From NCBI RefSeq assembly GCF_003014695.1, contig NZ_PYAS01000003.1, positions 310,001-374,000 of the forward strand: a DNA stretch of 64,000 nt. The letters run 5' to 3'. Both the position numbers and the translations under genes were made by a program. Source of the DNA: Dyadobacter jiangsuensis (GTDB lineage: Bacteria > Bacteroidota > Bacteroidia > Cytophagales > Spirosomataceae). The notes beneath the pieces are model-generated. The model was not told the origin of the DNA, did no database searches, and saw only the letters and a list, made by a program, of their open reading frames with translations. Shown here one piece after another: positions 46,868 to 56,600 of this stretch. The first letter of the stretch is position 1; each line of letters opens with the position of its first letter.

Positions 46868-46872
46868 TTTTT

Positions 46873-48078
46873 ATGAACCATAACAAAATGCCCGTTACCG
46901 TCCTAAGCGGATTTCTGGGTGCCGGAAAAACGACTTTACTGAACCACATCCTGCATAACAGGCAGGGGATGAAAGTGGCTGTAATCGTGAACGATATGAG
47001 CGAAATCAATGTGGATGCCCGCTTGTTAGAAGGGGAGCATACACTTAGCCGGACGAACGAACGGCTGGTTGAAATGTCCAATGGCTGCATTTGCTGCACG
47101 CTCAGGGAAGACCTCATGGTGGAGGTGGAGAAGCTCGCGAAGGAGAACCGGTTCGACTATCTGCTGATCGAGAGCACGGGTATTTCGGAGCCGGTACCCA
47201 TTGCACAGACATTCAGTTTCGTGGACGAGCAAAGCGGCATAGATTTGTCGCGCTGGGCGACGATCGACTGTATGGTGACCGTCGTGGATGCATTCAATTT
47301 TGCCAGGGATTTTGGCTCGATGGACACCGTGGCGAGCCGCAAACTGAATGAGGACCCGGATCACCGCACGATCGTGAACCTGCTGACCGATCAGATCGAA
47401 TTTGCCGACGTCATTATCCTCAATAAGACTGATCTCGTTGCGCTTCCAAAGCTGAAAGAGCTGCACGCGATCATCAAGGCGCTCAACCCGGGTGCACAGA
47501 TCATTGAAAGCAGCTTTTCGAAAGTTGATATAGACCAAATTGTGAATACCGGGTTGTTCGACTACGGGCAGGCGGAACAGAATGCAGGCTGGATTCGTGA
47601 ATTGGAAAAAGCCGGAAATGCGGGTCATGTGCCGGAAACGGAGGAATATGGTATCAGCTCATTCGTGTTCCGCAATGCGCGCCCATTTCACCCGAAGCGC
47701 TTTTGGGATTACATACAACAAAACTGGCCCGCGGGTATTATCCGCAGCAAAGGGCTGTTCTGGCTGGCATCGCGGACGAGCCAGGCACTCAACTGGAGCC
47801 AGGCGGGCGGTTCGGTGCGGGCCGAATCGGCAGGGGTGTGGTGGGCCAGCATGCCCGCCGAGCAAAGGAGGCGGTATCAGGCGTATATCGATAACCGGGA
47901 CGTTATCGAAGCAAGATGGGGTCAGTTTGGCGACCGGATCAACGAGCTCGTGCTGATCGGACAGGATTTGGATCAGCACCAGATCACCGCCGAACTGGAA
48001 GCCTGCCTGTGCACGGAGCGCGAAATAGGCCTCATGGAAAACGGGATGCGGTTCGCCGACCCATTCCCCGGTTTGTGA
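46873..48078 (+). CDS. COG0523 (CobW-type) metal-chaperone GTPase
   Basis: The 401-residue G3E-family GTPase has the P-loop GFLGAGKT (residues 13-20), the metal-binding C-x-C-C motif GCICC (C72, C74, C75), the ESTG segment of switch II, and NKTD (184-187). The C-terminal CobW_C domain begins about residue 260 with [19 protein letters not shown]. Length and architecture match zinc-responsive members such as ZigA/YciC, which deliver zinc to client enzymes under zinc limitation. The two palindromes directly upstream suit zinc-dependent control. Cobalamin genes are absent, which argues against a CobW role. Confidence 0.9.
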   Translation: MNHNKMPVTVLSGFLGAGKTTLLNHILHNRQGMKVAVIVNDMSEINVDARLLEGEHTLSRTNERLVEMSNGCICCTLREDLMVEVEKLAKENRFDYLLIESTGISEPVPIAQTFSFVDEQSGIDLSRWATIDCMVTVVDAFNFARDFGSMDTVASRKLNEDPDHRTIVNLLTDQIEFADVIILNKTDLVALPKLKELHAIIKALNPGAQIIESSFSKVDIDQIVNTGLFDYGQAEQNAGWIRELEKAGNAGHVPETEEYGISSFVFRNARPFHPKRFWDYIQQNWPAGIIRSKGLFWLASRTSQALNWSQAGGSVRAESAGVWWASMPAEQRRRYQAYIDNRDVIEARWGQFGDRINELVLIGQDLDQHQITAELEACLCTEREIGLMENGMRFADPFPGL

Positions 48079-48103
48079 CAAAATGCGCTTCTTTGCTGCG
48101 TTT

Positions 48104-48137
48104 TTTGTAAGACGATATCAGAAACTGCCTACATTTG
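48104..48137 (+). promoter_or_regulatory. Bacteroidota-type promoter
   Basis: TTTG (48104-48107) and TACATTTG (48130-48137) are separated by 22 nt and match the TTTG/TAnnTTTG housekeeping consensus. The gene start lies 69 nt downstream at 48206. This is the clearest promoter match in the window. Confidence 0.6.
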
Positions 48138-48205
48138 CGATGTGCCCGTTTGGTGTGCGATCATATCAAACGGGCCGGCGATTATTAACACTTAACATCT
48201 TACTC

Positions 48206-49054
48206 ATGTCAAAATCCTTACTTTTCGTGCTTGCCGGACTTTTTGCAGGCACATTGTCTACCAGTCAGGCTCAAACAATCGAGCTGACGCCGGTTTGGGA
48301 AAGCGATACCACATTGCGGACGCCTGAAAGCGTTTTGTTTGAACCGGGTCAGAATGTCCTGTACGTGGCCTGCATCAACGGCGGCCCGAGTATGGACAAC
48401 AAAAACAGCTTCATTGCCAAAGTAGGTCTGGATGGAAAGGTGATTAAATTGAAGTTTGCAGAAAACCTCAATTCAACCAAAGGCATGGGCGTGTTGGGAG
48501 ATAAGCTGTATGTGACGGAAATGACGCAAGTGGCTGAAATAGACCTGGCATCAGGGAAGATTTTGAACCGCTACCCGGTAGAAGGAGCCAAGTTCCTCAA
48601 CGACATTGCCATTGATACTAAAAAACGGGTGGTATACATTACAGATTCCGGCCATGGAAAAGTATGGGCGCTGAACGGCGGTAAAATGACTCTCGTGCTC
48701 GAAGGCGACCCGCTGAAAGGCACCAATGGACTGCTGTTCGAAAACAACCAGCTGCTGGTAGGTAACGGCGACGGCACCTTGTTCAGCCTGGATCCGGCGA
48801 CGAAGAAACTCAGCACAATTGCTAAGGTTTCAGGCGGTATCGACGGCATCGTTGGTCTGGGTAAAAAGACATATGTAGTTACCGAATGGGCTGGAAAAGT
48901 TTGGTATGTGAAAGCCGATGGAACAACCGAGCTTAAAAGCGACACTTCGCCGCAGAAAATCAACTCGGCAGACCTCGCCTACAATCCCAAGGCCAAGGTG
49001 CTGTACATTCCCACTTTCTTCCATAATACGGTGAAGGCGGTTTCGATCAAATAG
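48206..49054 (+). CDS. Exported SMP-30/gluconolactonase-like beta-propeller protein
   Basis: The 282-residue protein has a Sec signal peptide (LLFVLAGLFAGTLSTSQAQ) and a six-bladed propeller pattern with repeated xDxxxxxxYxTD motifs: ESVLFEPGQNVLYVACINGG, FLNDIAIDTKKRVVYITDSG, GTNGLLFENNQLLVGNGDG and SADLAYNPKAKVLYIPTF. The NDIA and NGL positions fit the SMP-30/gluconolactonase/LRE superfamily. It is probably periplasmic; the substrate is unknown. The start at ATG 48206 is set by the signal peptide, though the frame is open to 48083. Confidence 0.8.
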   Translation: MSKSLLFVLAGLFAGTLSTSQAQTIELTPVWESDTTLRTPESVLFEPGQNVLYVACINGGPSMDNKNSFIAKVGLDGKVIKLKFAENLNSTKGMGVLGDKLYVTEMTQVAEIDLASGKILNRYPVEGAKFLNDIAIDTKKRVVYITDSGHGKVWALNGGKMTLVLEGDPLKGTNGLLFENNQLLVGNGDGTLFSLDPATKKLSTIAKVSGGIDGIVGLGKKTYVVTEWAGKVWYVKADGTTELKSDTSPQKINSADLAYNPKAKVLYIPTFFHNTVKAVSIK

Positions 49055-49072
49055 AAGGCTTTTACATTGATC

Positions 49073-49117
49073 AGAAGGCTGGCGGATGCCCCATTTCGGG
49101 CACCTCGCCAGCCTTCT
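49073..49117. terminator. Bidirectional terminator
   Basis: AGAAGGCTGGCG (49073-49084) pairs with CGCCAGCCTTCT (49106-49117), and an inner TGCCC/GGGCA stem (49087-49091 with 49098-49102) extends it. A T-rich GCTTTTATT tail follows on the plus strand. It lies between the propeller gene and the convergent bestrophin-like gene. Confidence 0.8.
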
Positions 49118-49138
49118 GCTTTTATTATAATACCTCAT

Positions 49139-50056
49139 TTAATCGAGCATGTAGCCGTCGGGTTGCGCAGGTTCAGGAGCCGGTTTGCCGACGGTTTCCA
49201 AAAGCGTCGTTTCAATCATCCTGCTCATGGCGTTCAACGGCAGGTCATTCGGCTCGGTACCGAACGGGTCTTCCAGTTCATCGGCAATCGCCTCGAATGC
49301 GACAAAAGTATAGGCAATGAAAACGGTGATGAAAGGGGTGATCCACCCCAGGCTATCGACCAGCCCGAAAGGGAGCAGAAAGCAATACAAATACACCGTG
49401 CGGTGAAGCAGCACCTGGTAAGTATAAGGAATAGGCGTGGAGGCAATCCTTTCGCAGCCTCCCACGATGTCGGAGAGTTTGTTCAGGTTTTCGTCCATCG
49501 CGACCTGGCAAATCGGGTCGATCAGATTCTTTTCCCTTGCTTGTTTTATCCAAACTCCCATTTCCCGCATTAATATGACAGGCTTGAAACGGGCATCCTG
49601 CAATGCGGCGGCAAGTTCGGCCGAAAGCCTTGCCTGAATATCCGCAGTGGCGTCGGTTTTCCGGAGCTGGTGTTTGAGGCAGTAGGTGAATGTGATGAGC
49701 ATGTCAACGAAATCACCTACCTCTTTGCTCTTGGGGCCATAGCCGGTGAGCGTCAATGCCTGTCGTGCGAGCGAGCGCGTGTCGTTCAGCAAGGCGCCCC
49801 AGAGTTTTCTGCCTTCCCAAAAACGGTCGTAACTGGCATTGTTGCGGAATCCGAGAAACAGCGCCAGCGCAATTCCGAAAATCGTAAATGGCGCAGGGCT
49901 CAAAGGTATTTTATAATGGTAAAGGGTTCCATTCACGAACACGATCAGGACAGAAAGTACCAGTAACAGGAGAAGGCGCGGTACCAGCTGCGGAAGCACC
50001 GATCCGTGCCAGACAAAAAGCATCTTGAACCAATGCTGTTTTTTTCGTTGAATCAT
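49139..50056 (-). CDS. Bestrophin-family anion channel (UPF0187)
   Basis: The 305-residue membrane protein matches bacterial bestrophin homologues: VLPQLVPRLLLLLVLSVLIV (helix 1), PFTIFGIALALFLGFRNNASYDRFWEGRKLWG (helix 2 and the conserved RFWEGR motif), PIPYTYQVLLHRTVYLYCFLLPFGL and the ITVFIAYTFVAFEAIADELEDPFG segment with the acidic cluster of the family. Bacterial members form pentameric ion channels. The C-terminus is proline-rich. It stands alone and is flanked by terminators on both sides. Confidence 0.9.
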   Translation of the reverse strand: MIQRKKQHWFKMLFVWHGSVLPQLVPRLLLLLVLSVLIVFVNGTLYHYKIPLSPAPFTIFGIALALFLGFRNNASYDRFWEGRKLWGALLNDTRSLARQALTLTGYGPKSKEVGDFVDMLITFTYCLKHQLRKTDATADIQARLSAELAAALQDARFKPVILMREMGVWIKQAREKNLIDPICQVAMDENLNKLSDIVGGCERIASTPIPYTYQVLLHRTVYLYCFLLPFGLVDSLGWITPFITVFIAYTFVAFEAIADELEDPFGTEPNDLPLNAMSRMIETTLLETVGKPAPEPAQPDGYMLD

Positions 50057-50097
50057 GCTGTATGCTAATTTTTCGCAATTACGGATAATTTCAGACT

Positions 50098-50141
50098 AAA
50101 AACGCCGCCCGGCCAACTGTAAAAGTTAGCCGGGCGGCGTT
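50098..50141 (-). terminator. Terminator of the T9SS-exported protein gene
   Basis: AACGCCGCCCGGC (50101-50113) pairs with GCCGGGCGGCGTT (50129-50141), with an inner AACT/AGTT pair. On the minus strand five T residues follow (complement of 50098-50102). It lies 21 nt after the stop of the gene ending at 50162. Confidence 0.85.
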
Positions 50142-50161
50142 CAAGCGAAATGTGAAACGTA

Positions 50162-53053
50162 TTACTTGCTGATTACAATCTTTCGGGCTGTCTGCAAACC
50201 GTCTTTTGTAACGATTTTGATCAGGTACATCCCGTTCGAAAGCTTGCTGAGATCGATTCCGGTTTCAGGTACCGAGCCATATTGTGCGACAATCTGCCCG
50301 CTGGTATTGGTTAGCGAAACGTGGCTGACTGCTTTCGGATCAACGCCCTGGATCAGGAGGACGCTGGAAGCCGGATTCGGATAAACCTGTACCGCGAGCC
50401 CGGTTTGTTCCCGGTTCACGCTCACTGTGCGGGAGTAGGCGAAGGTATCGTCGCGATCAACCATTTTGAGACGATAATAGCTGATTCCGGCAAGCGGCAC
50501 TTCGTCGATTGCCATGTAATTGTTGAGCTCACGGCTGTCGCCTGTTGCTGCGGTTTCTGCAATCTTTTTCCAGCTTTTGGCGTCCTGGCTCCGTTCCACG
50601 TCGAAGTGGGAAGCGTTGGCTTCTTCGGCCGTTTTCCACGACAACCTAACCCGATTTTCTTCCGGAACTGCCTGGAAAGCTACCAGCGTCACCGGCAACG
50701 CACCTTCCCATGTGAGTGTATAGGTAGCAGGAGTCTCGTCGGTCAGCCCGTCGGCATCCACGTATGCATATTCAAATGAGGTATTCGAATATCCGGCGCC
50801 GGTCATTTTGATGCTGAACAACGCAGGGTTGGTAAATAACCGCTTGGTAGTTACTTCATTCTCGGTTACCAGAGATCCGTCGTAATACAATTCTCCTTTG
50901 GTAGGAAGTGAAGTGATGATAACGCCCTTTGGATTGGCATTGGTGCCCGCATTGCCCGAATAGGTACCATCTTCCGGGTCACTACCTGAAAACAGCGGAG
51001 GATTCCCGGCGGCGCCATTCAGTGAGATCACCTGATCCACAGCCGGTCTGCTGATGGCAGTGGAGTGGTTATCCGAATTCGGCGGCTGAGGGTAAATGAC
51101 GGTAACCGTGGCGTCGTCTTTGTTATTTTCCTGGTTGTCGTCGTTTTCGTTGCCCTGCACTACGGCCGTATTCAGATAAGGCCCCGTCGCATTCACTTTG
51201 GCAGTAACGGTCATGGTCACGACTTCATTTTCGGCCAGGTTGCCGATCAGCCAGGTATCAGTGGCCGCATTCCAGGAGCCTTTCGAAACGCTTACATTCT
51301 CGGCTGTGTAGCCATCCGGCAAAGCATCTGTTACGATTACGCCGGTGGCGGTAATCGGGTTGCCTGCATTCTCCGGCAACGGTAAATTCGTTGCCTGGAT
51401 CGTGAACGTAACGGTTTCATCCACTTTACGGGTTTCCGGAGATACCGTTTTCGTGACAGCCAGATCGATATCCGACGTGTAATTGAAGATCAGTTCGCGG
51501 ACGATTTCATCGTTGTAAGCGCCTGTCCAGGTATTAATGGTATTGTTTTGGCTAAAACCATTGTCCCCGTTAGCCCACCATTTATGATCGGGTCCCAATA
51601 CGCCCGTCACATTCACGGGTACGCTTCTCGGGCTCATTGTGCTGGTACCGGGGATATTAGCCCGTGCAATGTCCGAATCGTCCCAGTAAAGTTTGTCGTT
51701 GATCGGATCGGTACCCGACCGGAGCGGCCGCACGTGTTTGATGGTGATACCCAGGCTTTGCTCCATATCGTAGATCGGGAAATGCACCGGGTAGAACAGC
51801 AGCGAGGATACAAAGTGAATCGCAGTACCGGTTGGCACGTCGGCGCCGGTGTTGTCTTTGCCGTTCCAATACATCTGGTAAGTGCCAGCGGCATTATATT
51901 CATTGGAGATGATCACATCTTTCCCGTCGTAATACCCGTTGCCGTTGAGGTCGATCAGGATGTCGACAATGGAAGGGTTATCGATTACGACAGTGAAGGA
52001 GGCCTGACCCGCGGCCGGAGTGGAACCCGGTCTTCTCGAAAACACGGCCTGGAAATCAGCGATCGGCAGAGGCGGCGAGGGCCATACACTCGCATCCGGA
52101 TTGCGCAGGAATAACGGGAAATGTGCATTCGAGGAAGAGCCGTTCATAGAGCGGCGGTTTTGTTCGAATGTCAGGTTGTTCTTGGGACCATTGAGGTTGG
52201 CAAAAAATATGGCGTAACCCGAGCTGCTGCTGCCGAAATTGGCATACTTCACATAGAAATCGTTAGCTGGCGTATAGGTATTGTCGATCGGGATGTAGAA
52301 ACCGAAGCCGGCGGGCGAAGAAGTGGAGCTGGATGAACCGGCCGTGTTGGGCAGGTCGTTCACAATACTCCAGTATTTGCAGTAAAGACGGCCGTCCTGC
52401 CGGGTGTAGTTGCCTGCTGATCCCGATGCCACTGTCACATCCCAATAGTTGAATTCCAGGTTGCTGGATTCGATTTCAACCCAGAAAGCCCTGTCGGCAC
52501 CGGTAGTGTTTTTAAATGAATAGGCGGTGTAACCGCTTCCTGTAACCTGAGAAGGCCCGGCGGTAGCCGCAGCCGCATTGGATGGCCGGCCCGTGGCACC
52601 GCCAGAGCCCTGGCTGATGTCCTGATCGTGTACCTGAACGCGGTTCGGGGAGGTAGTGGCCGTCGGGTAATATCCCGTCGAAGTAGCGTCGTAATACCAG
52701 TTGAAATGCACGGTGCTGCTACCCGACGACGTTCTGAAACCATAAAAAACGGTTTCATTTGCCTTAACCCATACGTACATACGGTGTGCGGGGTTGTACG
52801 ACCCCGTGTTGGAGGGGAGCATCATAAAACCCCTGGTCTGGTAGCCCGTATTGCCTCCGCCGGAATTGGATGTGGAAGGGACAAACAGGTTGGCCTGCCG
52901 GTTGTCGGTAACGCCCCAGGCGCCCGATCCTTCCCCGTGTGCTTGATGCAGGCCGGAGAGTGCGGCTACGGCGAGCATGATCAGGCCTGGCAGCGTCGAC
53001 CATCGCCTGGCAAAATGTTTTGTGAAATGTTTAAACGTAGATTCTATTCGCAT
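50162..53053 (-). CDS. Large T9SS-exported DUF11 protein
   Basis: The 963-residue protein has a Sec signal (LIMLAVAALSGLHQAHG), a Ser/Gly/Thr-rich N-terminal region (about 45-330), an Ig-like/FlgD-type segment with DLNGNGYYDGKDVIIS (about 385-430), a DUF11 domain (about 560-665, DLAVTKTVSPETRKVDETVTF to NTAVVQGNENDDNQENN), a fibronectin-like region (about 800-880) and a C-terminal type A sorting domain (VYPNPASSVLLIQG to GMYLIKIVTKDGLQ). The sorting domain targets it for type IX secretion and attachment to the cell surface. The domain mix suggests an adhesin or structural surface protein rather than an enzyme. Confidence 0.88.
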   Translation of the reverse strand: MRIESTFKHFTKHFARRWSTLPGLIMLAVAALSGLHQAHGEGSGAWGVTDNRQANLFVPSTSNSGGGNTGYQTRGFMMLPSNTGSYNPAHRMYVWVKANETVFYGFRTSSGSSTVHFNWYYDATSTGYYPTATTSPNRVQVHDQDISQGSGGATGRPSNAAAATAGPSQVTGSGYTAYSFKNTTGADRAFWVEIESSNLEFNYWDVTVASGSAGNYTRQDGRLYCKYWSIVNDLPNTAGSSSSTSSPAGFGFYIPIDNTYTPANDFYVKYANFGSSSSGYAIFFANLNGPKNNLTFEQNRRSMNGSSSNAHFPLFLRNPDASVWPSPPLPIADFQAVFSRRPGSTPAAGQASFTVVIDNPSIVDILIDLNGNGYYDGKDVIISNEYNAAGTYQMYWNGKDNTGADVPTGTAIHFVSSLLFYPVHFPIYDMEQSLGITIKHVRPLRSGTDPINDKLYWDDSDIARANIPGTSTMSPRSVPVNVTGVLGPDHKWWANGDNGFSQNNTINTWTGAYNDEIVRELIFNYTSDIDLAVTKTVSPETRKVDETVTFTIQATNLPLPENAGNPITATGVIVTDALPDGYTAENVSVSKGSWNAATDTWLIGNLAENEVVTMTVTAKVNATGPYLNTAVVQGNENDDNQENNKDDATVTVIYPQPPNSDNHSTAISRPAVDQVISLNGAAGNPPLFSGSDPEDGTYSGNAGTNANPKGVIITSLPTKGELYYDGSLVTENEVTTKRLFTNPALFSIKMTGAGYSNTSFEYAYVDADGLTDETPATYTLTWEGALPVTLVAFQAVPEENRVRLSWKTAEEANASHFDVERSQDAKSWKKIAETAATGDSRELNNYMAIDEVPLAGISYYRLKMVDRDDTFAYSRTVSVNREQTGLAVQVYPNPASSVLLIQGVDPKAVSHVSLTNTSGQIVAQYGSVPETGIDLSKLSNGMYLIKIVTKDGLQTARKIVISK

Positions 53054-53605
53054 AGCTGTTTATGAGGGTATTTTGATTGTGGAAATACAAAGCAATGTCA
53101 GCCGGGAGCTAGCTCGCGGAGGTCCTTTTTCTGATCATTTACCTGGGTGCTTTTAGGGATCGGGCCGCAGTGTCTGGATACTACTACAAGCCGTTGATCT
53201 CCTTCGAATAACTGCGGTGGGTCTTTGTGAAGGGCGTTTTTGGCGCCCTAAGTGTCCCGCATTTTACTTCGCAAGTATAGCCGTTTCAGCCCGGCGTATT
53301 TTGTTTTTTGGGGTGACAACGGGAATTTCATGGGTGTAACACCGGCTTCGTGGGGGGAGGATTTTGGCCGATCAAATGCTTTCGAGGGGTTCTGAATTTT
53401 TACTACAAAACCTTGTCAGGAACGAGCTAAGGGCCTTTTACAGAATTTACGACCGACTTTTGCGAGGTGGTTCGTGGCGAAGTAGGCGGATTGCCCGGCA
53501 TGCCTGTAAAAATAGATAACTGCCCCAGAGATGGCAAAAAGGCCGATGGCAAATGCCTCCGGCCTTTCTAAAATTTGACACCAATTATAAGTTTTTAGCC
53601 ATTCA
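53054..53605. other. 552-bp intergenic region
   Basis: There is no convincing gene here. It holds the 5' region of the T9SS gene (right of 53053) and the terminator of the Oar-like gene. An AGGGCG/CGCCCT hairpin with a T-rich loop lies at 53231-53249. On the minus strand a stop-to-stop frame of about 50 codons (about 53105-53250) lacks an ATG. Confidence 0.5.
53536..53567 (-). terminator. Terminator of the Oar-like receptor gene
   Basis: AAAGGCCG (53538-53545) pairs with CGGCCTTT (53560-53567), with an inner GGC/GCC pair. On the minus strand five T residues follow the stem (complement of 53536-53540). It lies 38 nt after the gene's stop. Confidence 0.8.
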
Positions 53606-56600
53606 TCAGAATGTATACCGGGCGCCGATCTGCATCTGGCAGCGTGAAGCAAGCGGGTCGATCGAATAGGGTTTGCCCGGTCTGGTCCAGGTGAACGTCG
53701 GATCTCCCGTGGTCGGGTTGGTGGCCCGGGCGAGCCCCACGGAAGCTGTGGAATTGAATGTGTTCGGTGAAAAATATACGTACCCCAGTTTCTTATCCAT
53801 CAGGTTCAGGAAGTTGAGGATATCGTAGGTGATCTGGATCGATTGCGCTCCTTTGAGCCTGAATTCATGCATGAAACGCAGATCGACCGTATTGTTCCAG
53901 GGCGTGCGGCCGCCATTGCGTTCGGTAAAAGTGCCTTTCCGCGTTTTGAGATAAGAATCCGAATCCACAAAGGCCATAAAATCAGCAGCCTGCGTGCCGG
54001 TCGGGATCAGCTTTTGTGCTTCGGCGAGGTCCTTTGGAATGTAAGCGAGGCTGTTGGCCTGTCCGGTTCCGTCGATGGTCGTGTTCACGTATCCCCACGA
54101 ATACGGTGTGCCCGATTGCAATGCGTAGAAGAGCGTCACGGTGGTCGCGTTTTTCGGATTCCAGTTGGCGCGGTAGTTAACGCTTCCCACAATGCGGTTA
54201 CGTATATCGAAGTTCGAATAGGCCGGTTTCGGGTCGTTCGGGCTGAGCGACTGGTTCAGCTGCCAGTTGGATTCCATCGAGTTGCGGATACCATTCGTAA
54301 TGTCGTACGACTTGCCGTAGGTATATGCCGCCGAGAAACCGAAGCCCATCGGGAATGCCTTCTGTACCTGCGCCGTAAGGCTGTAACGATGTCCCTGGTT
54401 GGTATTCGAGAGCATGTATGCGTTGGCAAAATTGTTATCGATCCGCTGCGCGCCCGCCGAGCCGTTGGCCGCTACATAAATAGGTTGCTGATGCTGCGTG
54501 TCGTAGCTGTAATAGCGGACCACGTCTTTGGTATTCACCTGCTGGAATTTCAGGTCCTGGATTACCTTGGTATACAATCCTTCCAATGTAAACTTGTAGC
54601 CATCCACTGTGTAATCCACCGCCAGGTTGCTGCGGAACATTTGCGGCATTTTGAAATTGTTGTCGATCAAATCCACCTGGGTGCGTTTCACGCCTCCGTT
54701 GGCCGGATTGTTGTTGATCAGCACACCGCCATTCGGTACCAGCGGGTCGCCCACGAGCTTGGTCGCAGCGGTTGCATTGTTGTTGAAATCATAAGCGCCG
54801 TATCCCACGCCATTGTTATAGAATGCATAACCCAGCCATGCGAAAGGAATGCGTCCGGTAAAGAGCCCGGTTCCGCCGCGGATGATGACGCTCTTATCGC
54901 CCTTCACATCGTATTTAAAGCCGAGGCGTGGTGATACCTGCACGTTGTTCAGGTATTTGTTATGGATTTGACTAAGCGGCGTGTAACTGTAAGTAGTCCC
55001 GTAGCCCGGGTCGGTGGCAGCGGCATTCACCAGCGGGCTCAATGCAGGCTTTTTAGGCAATCCCGAATAGTCGAGCCGGATACCCGGCGTGATTTTAAAA
55101 CGACTGCTCAGCTCAATATCGTCCTGGATGTAGGCGCTCAGCAGGTTCACGTTGAAGTGCGCATACGGATTGTTGAACTGGTTGTCCAGGTTGTTGGTCG
55201 GGTCGTCGAAGGGATAGGAACCACGTACGCGGTTGGGGAGCGACTTGCCGTCGGGCGTGCCGTTGCCGAGGAACTGGTCAAGATTGCTGTAAGAGATCCG
55301 CCCGTTCGGGGAATTTACGAAACCGTAGTCGATCGTGTAGAACTCGTTATGAGTGCCGACAGTGAAGGTGTTTTTGCCTACATAAAAAGTGAAGTTGTCG
55401 GTCAGCTCGAACGTCTTCTGTTTCAGGTTAAAAACGGATGCCTCGCGGTCATTACCCAGAAAAATGGTACCGCCATTGTAGCCGATCTCGACTTGCGGAA
55501 ACGTGCGAACATTGGCCAGCGTATTGCGGTAGTCGTGAATGACGGAATACCCGGCGATCAGGCTGTTGGAGGAGCGGCCGCCAAACTGGCTTTTCAACTC
55601 CGCAACCGTGCTGCTCTGGTTGTTATGCTGCTTGAAATCGATGCTTCCGAAGCGGAAGTTCTGCGAGTCGCGTTCGAGGTTGGTCGCTTCCGAGAATACG
55701 GTATTGTTGCGAAGCGAAAGCTGATGTTTCGCATTGATATTCCAGTCGATGCGGTTGAAGAACTTCGTGCTTTTGGAATAGATGGAATAGTTGCCGTACG
55801 AACCCGCATCAAGGCCATAATTGGTTTTGACAAAATCGCTGATTTTCTCCGCCACGCTCGCATCCTTGATGAGCGAGGAAGCCGTACCAGCCTGGAACTG
55901 AACCGGGTCCTGGCGACGCGTCACTTCCTCATTGGTGAAGAAGAACAGCTTATCCTTGATGAGCGGCAATCCCACACGCGCGCCGGTCTGGTATTCGTAA
56001 AATGTGCTGGGCAATTTTTCCTTCGCGTCCGAAGCGCCATTCCATTTGGTAACGAGTGCCGCATTCCGGCCGAAACCGTACACCGAGCCCGTCACTTTGT
56101 TGGTGCCGCTCCGGGTAACCGCATTCACCGAGCCCCCCAAAAAGTTACCCAGGCGCACATCGAACGGCGCAACGGCCACCTGAATATCCTGGATCGCATC
56201 GAGGCTGACCGGATTGGTGCGCGTACTCGACCCCGGCTGGCCGGTCGTACCCGTAGAACCGCCCAATGACGGGCTGAACCCGATGGCGTCGTTGTTGACG
56301 GCCCCGTCGACGGTCACGTTGTTGTAGCGGAAGTTGGTACCGGCGAAGGAATTGCTGTTGTTCACTTGCGGGGAGGTACGGGTAATGTCCGTCATACTCC
56401 TGGAAATGGTCGGTAGCCGGCGGATAGTCTCCGCATTGATATTGGAGCCGGCCCCTTCGCGTTCCCCGCCGCGATCGACCTTCACGGTCACTTCGTTAAG
56501 CGTCTGACTTTCATCCTTCATCGACACATTCAGGCTGGTGGTTTCGCCTAGTTGGAGGACAATGTCTGAGAGGGTAGTGGTTTGAAATCCGATATAGGTA

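Noticed and set aside
46873..48078. Cobalamin biosynthesis role (CobW) for the GTPase
   Set aside because: No cobalamin genes are nearby, and the CxCC motif plus Fur-type palindromes fit a metal-chaperone role better.
53105..53250. Minus-strand frame of about 50 codons reading through LFEGDQRLVVVSR
   Set aside because: It lacks an ATG, is bounded by stops on both sides and matches no family I recognise.
53843..56269. Two plus-strand open frames of 363 and 435 codons
   Set aside because: Both are antisense to the Oar-like receptor and arise from its codon pattern; neither has a signal peptide or a recognisable domain.
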